Assembly: GCF_017811815.1 (NCBI RefSeq)
Contig: NZ_JADKZI010000002.1
Span: 372,001-436,000, forward strand
Source of the DNA: Flavonifractor sp. AGMB03687
GTDB taxonomy: Bacteria > Bacillota > Clostridia > Oscillospirales > Oscillospiraceae
Length of the DNA: 64,000 bases
Direction of reading: 5' to 3'
Shown here: positions 34,369 to 41,900 of the stretch, one piece after another
Position numbering within the stretch: the first letter of the stretch is position 1
Layout of the letters: each line of letters begins with the position of its first letter
Notes under the pieces: generated by a model
Seen by the model: only the letters and a program-made list of their open reading frames with translations
Told to the model about the DNA's origin: nothing
Database searches by the model: none
Position numbers and translations under genes: made by a program

Positions 34369-35697
34369 ATGAGAATGGCCCTGGCCATCATCCTGTGCAA
34401 GGTTCTGCGCTTCGTGGGCAAGCTGGTGGGGAAGGGAAGCAGCCTCCCCGGTCAGTTCGCCCTCAAACTGTGTCCCGACGTGCTGCGCCGGGTGAAGCTG
34501 CCCTCCTACGTCATCGCCGTCACCGGCTCCAACGGCAAGACCTCCACCGTGGAGATGATCGCCTCGGTGCTGCGGGCGGCGGGGAAGGACGTGGTGTACA
34601 ACGCCGAGGGCTCCAACCAGATCGAGGGCGTCACCACCCTCATCCTCACCCACTGCACCCTGGGGGGGAAGATGAAAGGCGACGTGCTGCTGCTGGAGAG
34701 CGATGAGCGCTACGCCCGCTACAGCTTCAAATGGTTCCATCCCACCCATTTCGTCATCACCAACCTGTACCGGGATCAGCTCACCCGCAACGGCCATCCC
34801 GAGTGGGTGTATGACGCCATCCTGCCCGCCATCCACGACGACACCACCCTGGTGCTCAATGCCGACGATCCCCTGGTGTCCTGCTTCGCTCAGGGCCACG
34901 ACAAGGTGAAATGGTTCGGCCTGGAGGCCTGGGAGGGCGCGACCCGTGAGCACCACGGCATCTACCACGACGGCGCCCGGTGCCCGGTGTGTAAAGGCAA
35001 GATGGAGTACACCCTTTACCACTACAATCAGGTGGGCCACTACCGCTGTACGGTGTGCGGCCACCACCGCCACGATCCCGACTTTGCCGCCACCAGCCTG
35101 GACCTGAAGGAGGGCACGCTGGTGCTGGACGGGGACACCGAGATCGCCCTCAGCTTCCGCAGTATTTACAACGTGTACAACATCCTGGCGGCCTGGTCCC
35201 TGTGCCGGCTGTGCGGGGTGGATAAGCAGACCATTGCCGACGTGCTGGGCAGCTACATCCTGAAGAACGGCCGGATGGTCACCTTCAAGCTGGGTAAGCA
35301 CCACGGAACGCTCCTCACCAGCAAGCACGAGAACTCGGTGGCCTACGACACCAACCTGCGCTACATCAAGGACACCGGGAAGGACTGCTCGGTGCTAGTC
35401 ATCGTGGACGCCATCAGCCGGAAATACTTCACCGGCGAGACCAGCTGGCTGTGGGACATCGACTTCGACCAGCTTTCCGCCCCCCATGTGAAGCGGGTGG
35501 TGCTGTGCGGCAAGTACGTCAACGACCTGGCCCTGCGGTTTGACTGCTCGGCGGTGCCTCAGGACAAGATCGTGTGCCTGGATACCGTGGCCCAGGCGGC
35601 GGAGCTGCTGGAACAGGACGGGGAAGAGGACCTGTATGTGGTCACCTGCTTCTCCGACCGGGACAAGCTGCTCAGCCGGGTCCAGCGGACGGAATAA
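34369..35697 (+). CDS. murT: Lipid II isoglutaminyl synthase subunit MurT
   Basis: A 442-residue Mur-ligase-like enzyme that, with GatD, amidates the D-glutamate of the lipid II stem peptide. A short hydrophobic N-terminus is followed by Walker A VTGSNGKTST (51-60), a Cys4 zinc ribbon (CPVCKGKM ... CTVCG, about 205-230) characteristic of MurT, and a C-terminal DUF1727 domain. The ATG at 34369 has AAGGAG nine nt upstream; an ATG at 34363 is too close. gatD follows after 12 nt. Confidence 0.94.
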   Translation: MRMALAIILCKVLRFVGKLVGKGSSLPGQFALKLCPDVLRRVKLPSYVIAVTGSNGKTSTVEMIASVLRAAGKDVVYNAEGSNQIEGVTTLILTHCTLGGKMKGDVLLLESDERYARYSFKWFHPTHFVITNLYRDQLTRNGHPEWVYDAILPAIHDDTTLVLNADDPLVSCFAQGHDKVKWFGLEAWEGATREHHGIYHDGARCPVCKGKMEYTLYHYNQVGHYRCTVCGHHRHDPDFAATSLDLKEGTLVLDGDTEIALSFRSIYNVYNILAAWSLCRLCGVDKQTIADVLGSYILKNGRMVTFKLGKHHGTLLTSKHENSVAYDTNLRYIKDTGKDCSVLVIVDAISRKYFTGETSWLWDIDFDQLSAPHVKRVVLCGKYVNDLALRFDCSAVPQDKIVCLDTVAQAAELLEQDGEEDLYVVTCFSDRDKLLSRVQRTE

Positions 35698-35709
35698 GGA
35701 GGGGTGGAC

Positions 35710-36447
35710 ATGAACATCAAACTGCTGCATCTCTACCCCGAGGCCATGAGCCTGTACGGGGAGTACGCCAATCTCACCCTGCTGCGGCGCTATCTCACCT
35801 GGCGTGGCGCTGAGGTGGAGATCCAGACCGTGGGCTGTGACGAGGCTCCCGACTTCACCGGGGCCGATCTTATCTACATGGGCGCCGGTACCGAGCGCAC
35901 CCAGAAGGCCGCTCTGGGCTGGCTGACGCCCTACAAGGACGCCCTGAAGGGGGCGGCGGACCATTCCCTGGTGCTCTTCACCGGCAACGCCATGGAGCTG
36001 CTGGGGGCCGCCGTCACCGACCAGAAGGGGACGGCCCATGAGGGCCTGGGCTTTGGGGGCTTTGCCACCGTGGAGACCGACAAGCGGGCGCCTCACGACG
36101 CCATCGCCAAAACCGGCCTGTTCCCCCAGCCGGTGGTAGGCTTCATGAACAAGTGTTCCCGCACCAGCGGGGTGGAGGAGCCCCTCTTTGAGGCCATGAC
36201 CATGGGCATGGGCAATGAGCAGGAGGAAGGCCCCGAGGGCTTCCGCCACGGCAACGTGGTGGGTACCCACATCACCGGGCCGGTGCTGGTGAAGAACCCG
36301 GCCTTCCTGGCCTGGATCGCGGAGCGCATCCTGTTCAACCGGGGGGAGACCCTGCCGGTGCCGGCGGACAAGCCGGACTGGCTGATCCACGCCGAAAAGG
36401 CCTATCAGGTGACCCTGGAGGAGCTGTCGGCGCTGGCGAACAAGTGA
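35710..36447 (+). CDS. gatD: GatD-like amidotransferase partner of MurT, lacking the nucleophile cysteine
   Basis: A 245-residue CobB/CobQ-type class I glutamine amidotransferase domain, co-transcribed with murT. In working GatD the nucleophile elbow contains a cysteine and a histidine precedes Gly-Pro near the C-terminus. Here the elbow reads LFTGNAMELLG (89-99) and the other segment GTHITGPVLVKN (185-196): neither the cysteine nor the histidine is in place, and the only cysteines are C43 and C149. The scaffold (LHLYPEAMSLYGEYAN, MGAGTERTQ) is otherwise intact, so it likely still binds MurT but may not hydrolyse glutamine in the standard way. Start at ATG 35710 with AAGGAGGGG. Confidence 0.85.
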   Translation: MNIKLLHLYPEAMSLYGEYANLTLLRRYLTWRGAEVEIQTVGCDEAPDFTGADLIYMGAGTERTQKAALGWLTPYKDALKGAADHSLVLFTGNAMELLGAAVTDQKGTAHEGLGFGGFATVETDKRAPHDAIAKTGLFPQPVVGFMNKCSRTSGVEEPLFEAMTMGMGNEQEEGPEGFRHGNVVGTHITGPVLVKNPAFLAWIAERILFNRGETLPVPADKPDWLIHAEKAYQVTLEELSALANK

Positions 36448-36456
36448 AAAAAGAAA

Positions 36457-36483
36457 ATGGCCGCCATTTGGCGGCCATTTTTG
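36457..36483 (+). terminator. Terminator of murT-gatD
   Basis: 9-bp stem ATGGCCGCC/GGCGGCCAT with a T-run. Confidence 0.88.
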
Positions 36484-36485
36484 TG

Positions 36486-36820
36486 GGCTTGGATATGACG
36501 TTTTCTTTGTCATGCCTCCGGCGGGGCCCCTTTCCACCGGCGGAAAGGGGCGAAAGGCCGCCGGGGCTTCGGCCCCGGACCCCAGGGGCCCACGGCGGCG
36601 GTGGGGTTTTCGGAACAAGGCTTATATGAGGGTGTTTTCTCGCCGGTTTGGCCGGTCTGGTGTCGTTCCCATGGCAGCCGAGCGAATGTTACCCCGCAAA
36701 TCCTGTGGGTGGGTGCGTTTTTCCAGCCCCTGACCATGCCGCCATCGGTTCGGTGGTACCTGCACGCCCTGGCAAATACGTCAGCCCGTAGGGGCGGGTT
36801 TTATCCCCGCCCGCCATTCC
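36486..36820. repeat. Intergenic region with GC-rich hairpins and a dispersed palindrome
   Basis: I see no convincing gene. There are nested hairpins at 36525-36600 (GCCCCTTTCC/GGAAAGGGGC and CCGGGGC-TTCG-GCCCCGG) and, at 36785-36812, a palindrome beginning GTAGGGGCGGG that matches the short repeats at 5408 and 8393. It marks the left edge of the mobile-element cluster. Confidence 0.45.
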
Positions 36821-37846
36821 TTAGGCTTCCTCGCTCTTTTTGCTCTTTTTCCGCGCTCGGCCCAGGGGATTTGCCTTGGCGGCGGCGCGGAGGTTTTCGT
36901 TGTCCACGTGGGTATAGATCTGGGTGGTGTTCAGATTCTCGTGGCCCAGCACCTCCTGCAACGTGCGCACGTCCACGCCGTTTTGCAGCATCAGGGTGGC
37001 GGCGGTGTGGCGCAGCTTGTGGCTGGAGTACAGCGCCGGGTCCAGACCCGCCTTCAAAAGCCGCTGCTTTACCATATAATGGACCGCCGCCGTGGTCATG
37101 CGGGTGTGGGAGCGGGTGAGGAAAAGGGCGTTTTTGTCCGCCGCAGCCTGGTTATTCCGTTCCTCCAGCCACTCGTCCAGAGCCTCCCGGCAGGCCTCAT
37201 TGAGGAAAATCATCCGTTCTTTGTTGCCTTTGCCCAGCACCCGGAGCTGTTCTTCCCGGACATCGGTCAAGTTAAGATTAACTAACTCTGAAATTCGCAG
37301 TCCGCAGTTGAGGAACAGGATCAAAATGCAGTAATCTCTGGCCCGGTTGGGCTCGTCCACGGCCTCCAGCAGCATGATGGACTCATCCAGGGACAGATAC
37401 CGGGGCAGGGATTTCTTCAGCCGGGGGGAATCCAGGTCCTGCATGGGGTTTTCGCCAATCAGCTTGGCCTTGCTGGACAGATACTTATAAAAGGAGCGGA
37501 TGGCGGCGATCTTGCGGGCCCGGGCGGAGGGTTCCAGGCCGTAGCCGGAGGTGGGGCTGTTGGCGTGCTTGGCCCGGTCACGGCTGAGGTAGCTCATGTA
37601 GCTGTACACGTCGCTGAGGGTCACAGAGCGGGCCAGATCCAGGTCCAGGTCGTCGATGTCGATCTCATCCAAAGGCGTGGTCCGGGGCACGCGGCCTTTT
37701 TCAATTTTGATGTAGCGGAAGAAGTTGCGCAGATCCAGATAGTATTCATCCACGGTTTTTTTGGAGTGGCCCTGAATGGTCTCGTGGTAGACCAGGAAGT
37801 TGCGGAGCAGCTCAGGAGCGGTCAGTTTATAGTCATTATGGTCCAT
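36821..37846 (-). CDS. XerC/XerD-type tyrosine recombinase
   Basis: A 341-residue site-specific recombinase with an N-terminal SAM-like core-binding domain (about 10-125) and a complete catalytic domain: R184 (CGLRISEL), K206 (GKGNKE), H276 and R279 (HKLRH), H302 (LGHENL) and nucleophile Y311. It is longer than a typical XerC (about 300). The ATG at 37846 is unusual: the SD GAGGAGG is 12 nt away and GGGGG/CCCCC in the gap can form a hairpin over the start. Two tiny leader reading frames precede it and palindromic dif-like sites lie in its leader, so it may act on them. Confidence 0.9.
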   Translation of the reverse strand: MDHNDYKLTAPELLRNFLVYHETIQGHSKKTVDEYYLDLRNFFRYIKIEKGRVPRTTPLDEIDIDDLDLDLARSVTLSDVYSYMSYLSRDRAKHANSPTSGYGLEPSARARKIAAIRSFYKYLSSKAKLIGENPMQDLDSPRLKKSLPRYLSLDESIMLLEAVDEPNRARDYCILILFLNCGLRISELVNLNLTDVREEQLRVLGKGNKERMIFLNEACREALDEWLEERNNQAAADKNALFLTRSHTRMTTAAVHYMVKQRLLKAGLDPALYSSHKLRHTAATLMLQNGVDVRTLQEVLGHENLNTTQIYTHVDNENLRAAAKANPLGRARKKSKKSEEA

Positions 37847-37866
37847 TGGGGGCTTTCCCCCTCCTC

Positions 37867-37914
37867 TCAACTCAACAAAATTTTTATTTTGTTGAGTTCA
37901 TAGTTTAAATTCAT
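37867..37914 (-). CDS. Tiny leader ORF over dif-like site 1
   Basis: ATG at 37914 overlaps the stop of the 48-codon ORF (ATGA) and runs 15 codons (MNLNYELNKIKILLS) to TGA, ending 21 nt before the recombinase ATG. Most of its codons are the dif-like palindrome itself. Translation would disrupt any hairpin in the leader. Coding status is inferred from the overlap only. Confidence 0.4.
   Translation of the reverse strand: MNLNYELNKIKILLS
37870..37897. other. Dif-like recombination site 1 (11-6-11)
   Basis: ACTCAACAAAA, six nt, TTTTGTTGAGT: perfect 11-bp arms separated by six nt, the geometry of a 28-bp Xer dif site. It is adjacent to an Xer-type recombinase gene. Confidence 0.6.
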
Positions 37915-38057
37915 AGCCGTCCCCTCTCGGGGCCGGCTTCTTCAAGGACTGAACTTCCGCGGGCGGTATCGACCCGCCCGCCAACAAAATAGCCGTTTTG
38001 TTGAGTGCAAGGCTGCCTGGTGCGGGAGCCCGGAGCGATCCGCAGCATGTCCGTCAC
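37911..38057 (-). CDS. 48-codon leader ORF before the Xer recombinase
   Basis: GTG at 38057 has an excellent SD (GGAGGTGCCAAC) and follows a good promoter, so it should be translated. The 48-residue product starts VTDMLRIAPGSR and ends at TGA 37911, overlapping the next tiny ORF. Dif-like site 2 lies in the middle of the frame (around TQQNGYFVGG). I recognise no family. It could be a regulatory leader peptide or the remnant of a gene interrupted by recombination at the site. Confidence 0.5.
   Translation of the reverse strand: MTDMLRIAPGSRTRQPCTQQNGYFVGGRVDTARGSSVLEEAGPERGRL
37979..38006. other. Dif-like site 2 (imperfect left arm)
   Basis: CGCCAACAAAA, six nt (TAGCCG), TTTTGTTGAGT. The right arm is perfect and eight of eleven left-arm bases match. 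Read on the opposite strand, its core ACTCAACAAAACGGC equals the left part of site 3, so sites 2 and 3 are inverted relative to each other. Confidence 0.5.
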
Positions 38058-38082
38058 GTTGGCACCTCCTCTCAACGGAGCC

Positions 38083-38125
38083 AGCATACCACAGGCGGGG
38101 CCGGTGTGTCAACTGGGAATTGACA
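38083..38125 (-). promoter_or_regulatory. Promoter of the leader ORFs and Xer gene, with inverted repeat
   Basis: On the minus strand TTGACA (38112-38107), 18-nt spacer, TATGCT (38088-38083). An inverted repeat TGTCAA-ctgggaa-TTGACA (38107-38125) covers the -35 and may be an operator. Confidence 0.6.
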
Positions 38126-38128
38126 ATG

Positions 38129-38659
38129 TCACCAAACTGTGATGCCGCCGCGCCCGGTCTTTGCCGTGCCCTTGGCGGTCATGAGCCGATCGGCCATGGC
38201 GTAGATCATGGTGGTGGCGCAGCTGCCGTGGTTGAGCGCCCGGCGGACCCGGTCCAGGTCGCCGTACTTGCGCAGCAGCTCCACGGCGTAGACCTTGCGG
38301 AAGCTGTGGGGCCCCACGTTCTGGACCAGGCGGAACGCCTTGGCGGCCCGCTTCACGTCGTCCCACACGGCCTGCCGGGTCCTAGGCTTGGCTGGGTTGC
38401 GGCCCGGAAAGGCCCAGACCTCCCCGGCCTGGGCCTTGATGTCGCGCAGCAGGCCCGCAGGCAGGCCCACCTGCCTGCGCTTGCCTGTCTTGCGCTCCAC
38501 CACCCAGAAATGGGGCGCAAGCTGCTGTGTCCGTAGGGCCAGCACGTCCCCCACCCGCAGGCCGGTGTGTAAACAGACCCGGCAGACCAGCCGGTTTGAC
38601 GGCGTGAGGGCGGCCAGAACGTGGCCCACCTCCCGCTCCAACAGGTATCCTGTCCTCAT
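38129..38659 (-). CDS. Minimal tyrosine recombinase (catalytic domain only)
   Basis: A 176-residue integrase-like protein consisting only of the catalytic domain. R35 (TGLRVGDVLAL), lysine in the beta-hairpin (RKTGKRRQ), H118-R121 (GPHSFRK), H144 (ALNHGS) and Y153 (TTMIYAMAD) complete the tyrosine-recombinase set. The N-terminal core-binding domain is missing. GGAGG with five-nt spacing decides the ATG at 38659. Small versions like this are known from integrative plasmids and conjugative elements of Clostridia. It lies 92 nt downstream of the HUH Rep gene, in the same direction. Confidence 0.85.
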   Translation of the reverse strand: MRTGYLLEREVGHVLAALTPSNRLVCRVCLHTGLRVGDVLALRTQQLAPHFWVVERKTGKRRQVGLPAGLLRDIKAQAGEVWAFPGRNPAKPRTRQAVWDDVKRAAKAFRLVQNVGPHSFRKVYAVELLRKYGDLDRVRRALNHGSCATTMIYAMADRLMTAKGTAKTGRGGITVW

Positions 38660-38671
38660 ACGTTCCTCCTT

Positions 38672-38694
38672 CTGCCCCCCGGAATCCGGGGGGC
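38672..38694. other. GC-rich hairpin between rep and integrase genes
   Basis: GCCCCCCGG and CCGGGGGGC form a 9-bp stem with a 3-nt loop and no T-run. It may limit readthrough or stabilise mRNA. Confidence 0.5.
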
Positions 38695-38751
38695 ACTTTG
38701 CCGCCCCGCCCCGCCTGGGCCTCCTGGGCCCCAGGCTTTGGGAGGTCGGCT

Positions 38752-39753
38752 TCACTTTCCGAAAATTGTCAACTGCTCCTGATTCTCGAACTGGTGTTCG
38801 GGTGCTTTGGTCTGCCGCCCAGCGCTCCGCGCACAGGCGGACATAGCCCACGCAGCTGTGGACGGCGCACTGACCCCACCAGGGGCAGCGCAGCGCAGGT
38901 CCCATCCCTGCCACTGTGGTTCCTCCTCTCTTGCCACTGGCCGGGTCCGGACCAGGACGAAGGATAGCCCGGCCTCCGGCACGTCGAAGTGGTGGACCCC
39001 GCCCTCCGGGGCCAGGTCCACCGCCTCCCGGATGCTCACGTCGGCGAACTCCACCGCCGGGCGCTGGAGATCGCCTCCGGAGTAGTACCACCGCCCGCCG
39101 GGCTTGTCGCCCTGCTTGCCGATGTACTTGCAGACGTAGCCCACGGCGGCGTGGTAGTCGCCGTAGAGCTCGATGGCGGTGGTGAAGCCCAGGGACCAGG
39201 CGGGGAGATTGTAGACGGGATGCCCTTCCCTGTCCCTGTGGCCGCTGTCCACGGCCTTCACCGCGTCGTTAAAGAAGCCGTGGAAGTGGATGGCCCCGTC
39301 CTTGTGCCGTTCCGGCACCAGGACGTAGGCCAGGCCGTGGCGGCGCACCTGGTTGTCCAACCAGGTGTTGAGCCGCCGGGTGATGCTGGCCATGTCGTAG
39401 CGGTCCACCTTGGCCTGGTCCAGGGTGAGGGTGACAAACCAGCGGAAGGGGTTGGCCAGTGCCAGGTCCCGGACCTGGGCCCTGGCCCGGCGCAGGGAGC
39501 GGTCCAGGTTGTCCCGCTCCCTGACCTCCGGGGGTCTCTCGGGAGTCTCCTGGGCCCGCCTGCGGCGAGGCGGGCGCTCCCCGGCCCTCTCCCATCCCTG
39601 GGGATGGAAGATAGCCTGATCGCAGACCAGGACCTCCCTGGAGCCGTCTGGATAGGCCTTGACCCTGGCGGTATGACACAGGCCGCCCCGGCCAGAGCCG
39701 GACCGAGCCAGCAGCGCCAAAACGCTCATGGGGTTCTTGATGAAGTCGTCCAT
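38752..39753 (-). CDS. HUH-type rolling-circle replication initiator
   Basis: A 333-residue Rep/relaxase-fold protein. The three motifs are in order: motif 1 WFVTLTLDQ (105-113), motif 2 with the metal histidines AIHFHGFF (H156, H158), and motif 3 with the nicking tyrosine YVCKYIGK (Y206 or Y210). Such proteins nick a double-strand origin to start rolling-circle replication of small plasmids, phages and integrative elements. No SD is seen before the ATG at 39753, so translation may be coupled or the start may differ. The C-terminal 60 residues are low in recognisable structure. Confidence 0.85.
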   Translation of the reverse strand: MDDFIKNPMSVLALLARSGSGRGGLCHTARVKAYPDGSREVLVCDQAIFHPQGWERAGERPPRRRRAQETPERPPEVRERDNLDRSLRRARAQVRDLALANPFRWFVTLTLDQAKVDRYDMASITRRLNTWLDNQVRRHGLAYVLVPERHKDGAIHFHGFFNDAVKAVDSGHRDREGHPVYNLPAWSLGFTTAIELYGDYHAAVGYVCKYIGKQGDKPGGRWYYSGGDLQRPAVEFADVSIREAVDLAPEGGVHHFDVPEAGLSFVLVRTRPVAREEEPQWQGWDLRCAAPGGVSAPSTAAWAMSACARSAGRQTKAPEHQFENQEQLTIFGK

Positions 39754-40433
39754 GGGTCTGGTGGGTGACGGAATACTGTCCCTGTATCAAGTAAGGGAGC
39801 CCGGCAGCGTGACCGCAGGGAGCCGGGTCCTGCCCCCCGTCGAGGGGGGCGGCCCCGGTTGTTCCGCCGCTGGTGAGCGGCGGAACTTCTTCGGTATGCT
39901 CGGCCTTGGCCCCCCTGCGCTCCGGTCGGCCCGCTGCGGGCTCGCTGCGGGGGTGCTCGCCCTTGGGCTGCTCCGGGCGGCCCTTCGCCCCGTCCGCGCC
40001 GCGCCGGTGCCCCCTCCCCGGGCCCCTGTCGGGCGGCCCGGCTATCGCCATAGGCCGCCGCGCCTTCCTCCCTCCGGGGGGCGCTGGGGGCGGCCTGCGG
40101 CCGCCCTTGACCGCCTCCCCCGGCCCGATCTTCGGACAGCAAGGGGCGGCGCGGTGGGGCCTGGGTCTTGACAACCTGGAACGTCTGTGCTACCATAGGT
40201 GATGCAGGGGCGTCCCGCTCTCCACCGCCAGCCGCAAGGCTGGACGTAGGCCATGGTGGAGGGCGGGCGCTTTCTTTTTGCCCTTCCCCCTCCCGTCCCC
40301 CCTCCCGTGGGAGGGGGGAGGCGCAGGGGCATGGGGCCGCGCTGCGGCCCCCGCTCCCGCCACGGGCGGGGACGAAAGAAGGGAGTACGGACCTGTCCGC
40401 ACTCCCTGTCATCTGCACCTTGCCCCGCCTTGT
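39754..40433. other. Long unassigned GC-rich region upstream of rep
   Basis: No reading frame has a recognisable product; those open on either strand are Pro/Gly/Arg-rich and look like GC artefacts. There are strong hairpins at 39835-39852 and 40290-40340. A replication origin (nick site) for the HUH protein would be expected here but I cannot point to it. Confidence 0.35.
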
Positions 40434-40465
40434 ACTCAACAAAACGGCAGTTTATTTTGTTGAGT
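40434..40465. other. Dif-like site 3 (11-10-11)
   Basis: ACTCAACAAAA, ten nt, TTTTGTTGAGT, followed by TCGTAGT; site 1 is followed by TCATAGT, so sites 1 and 3 share a direct extension. The interval 37898-40433, holding the integrase and rep genes, is bounded by sites 1 and 3. Confidence 0.55.
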
Positions 40466-40613
40466 TCGTAGTGGAGGCCCAGAGGGGTCCCCCCGGCGGC
40501 CCGGCCCTGGCCAAATTCCGGCCCTCCGACCACCGAGCGCTGCAACAAAATAAAAAACGCTGTTGTGTGATTTGCATTTGCAAACTCAACGATACCATTC
40601 CGCGCCGGCTTTG

Positions 40614-41288
40614 TCAATCCAACCGGCCGTCCTGGGACTCCAGCAGCGCTCGGGCCCGGCGGATCTTCCGGGCGGCGTTTTCCCGCCGCAGGCTGGGCCC
40701 GTTGAAGCAAACCGGCACACAGCGCTCCAGCACCCGGTCATGGATGCGTTCGTCGTCCCGGTCGGCGTGTTTCAGCTCTTCCAGGGTCAGATTCGTGGTG
40801 ACGATCATGGGCCGCCCCGACAGATACCGCCGGTTGATGATCTCATAGACCTGCTCCCGGGCATACGGCGTCCGCCGCTCCACGCCGAAGTCGTCCAAAA
40901 TCAGCAGCCCGCAGGTGGTCAAAACTTCCAGGTATCCGATGCGCTCCTCGCCGCTCATGCCGTACAGGTTGAGCAGCGCCTCGCCCAGGGTGATCAGGCG
41001 CACGCCCACCTCCCGCTCCACCAGAGCATTGGCGATGCAGGCGGCGGCGAAGGTCTTCCCCGTTCCCGCCGGGCCCCAGAACAGCAGGCCCATGTTCTCC
41101 TTGCGCATTTCAGGCCAGTGCTCCACGTACCGCCGGACGTACTCCAGCTGGGGCGTGCTGCCGTTGTCCTTGTCAAAGGTGCAGTCCATCAGCCCATGGG
41201 CCGAGCCGAAGACCCGCTTGCGCTTCTGATAGATGCGGTTTTCCCGCTCTTTTTCCATTGCCTGCCGCAGCAGTTCCTCCCGATCCAC
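40614..41288 (-). CDS. DnaC/IstB-like ATP-binding protein
   Basis: A 224-residue AAA+ ATPase of the helicase-loader type. Walker A is GPAGTGKTF (about 71-79), Walker B LLILDDFG, and sensor-1 is in MIVTTNLT. Its start abuts the stop of the RepA_N-like gene (41289), so the two are co-transcribed. This pair, initiator plus DnaC-like loader, is typical of plasmids and integrative conjugative elements in gut Firmicutes; a chromosomal primosome role is less likely with these neighbours. Confidence 0.85.
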   Translation of the reverse strand: MDREELLRQAMEKERENRIYQKRKRVFGSAHGLMDCTFDKDNGSTPQLEYVRRYVEHWPEMRKENMGLLFWGPAGTGKTFAAACIANALVEREVGVRLITLGEALLNLYGMSGEERIGYLEVLTTCGLLILDDFGVERRTPYAREQVYEIINRRYLSGRPMIVTTNLTLEELKHADRDDERIHDRVLERCVPVCFNGPSLRRENAARKIRRARALLESQDGRLD

Positions 41289-41771
41289 TTATAAACTCTC
41301 CTCCTCTTCATATTGATAAGAATGGTTGTTTTCTTTTTGTGGTTCCCTTAGGTTGTTAGGGGCCAATTTTTTAGCCGGGTCCCAGCAAACTTTTTGGCCG
41401 GGTCCAGGCTTATTTTTTGACCTCCCCACGGCTAAAAAAGCATCCTCGGGCAGGGATAAAAAAATTTGGCTGGCCTCTCCCCTCCTGGGTGTCATCCGCC
41501 GGATCAGGCCCGCCTCCTCCAGCTCCCGGAGCCTTACTTTAACCAAGGCAGTCCCCCTCCCCAGCGCCACCGCCAGCTTGGGAATGGGAAAGCGCACGTA
41601 CACCCACCCCTCCTCATCCCACCAGCCGTTCTTCTGGGACAGGGTGGCCCGGTCCAGCAGAAGGCCGTAGAGCAGCAGAGCCGTCCCCGACAGGTCCAGC
41701 TCCAGCAGGGCCCTGGGCAGGGGCAGATAGTTAGTCAGCCCCCCTCCCCTGGCGTAGCGCACCAGCTTCAT
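41289..41771 (-). CDS. RepA_N-like replication initiator
   Basis: A 160-residue protein matching the N-terminal winged-helix domain of replication initiator protein A: YLPLPRALLELDLSG, LLLYGLLLDRATLSQKNGW and DEEGWVYVRFPIPKLAVALG follow the family pattern. The C-terminal tail is short and charged. The ATG at 41771 is preceded by GGGGGGAGG. It would recognise iterons or recruit the DnaC-like protein encoded immediately downstream. Confidence 0.75.
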   Translation of the reverse strand: MKLVRYARGGGLTNYLPLPRALLELDLSGTALLLYGLLLDRATLSQKNGWWDEEGWVYVRFPIPKLAVALGRGTALVKVRLRELEEAGLIRRMTPRRGEASQIFLSLPEDAFLAVGRSKNKPGPGQKVCWDPAKKLAPNNLREPQKENNHSYQYEEEESL

Positions 41772-41850
41772 GGTCCTCCCCCCTTTCACCTATGGGGTGT
41801 TTGGGGGGATTTGTTGTATGTTTGGGTACACCCAAGGGCAAAAAATGCAA

Positions 41851-41890
41851 AAAAAGGCGGAGACACGGCATTTGCCGCGCCTCCGCGCTG
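41851..41890 (-). terminator. Terminator of purB-pfkA
   Basis: On the minus strand a long imperfect stem (GGAGGCGCGGCA with TGCCGTGTCTCC) is followed by a seven-T run. Confidence 0.82.
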
Positions 41891-41900
41891 TGTTATGTAC

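Noticed and set aside
39269-40174. Pro/Arg-rich open frames upstream of rep
   Set aside because: Low-complexity composition, no SD, no recognisable domain, and overlap with rep in another frame.
40541-40570. A fourth dif-like site
   Set aside because: CAACAAAA is present but the right arm (TGTTGTGTGA) matches poorly and spacing differs.
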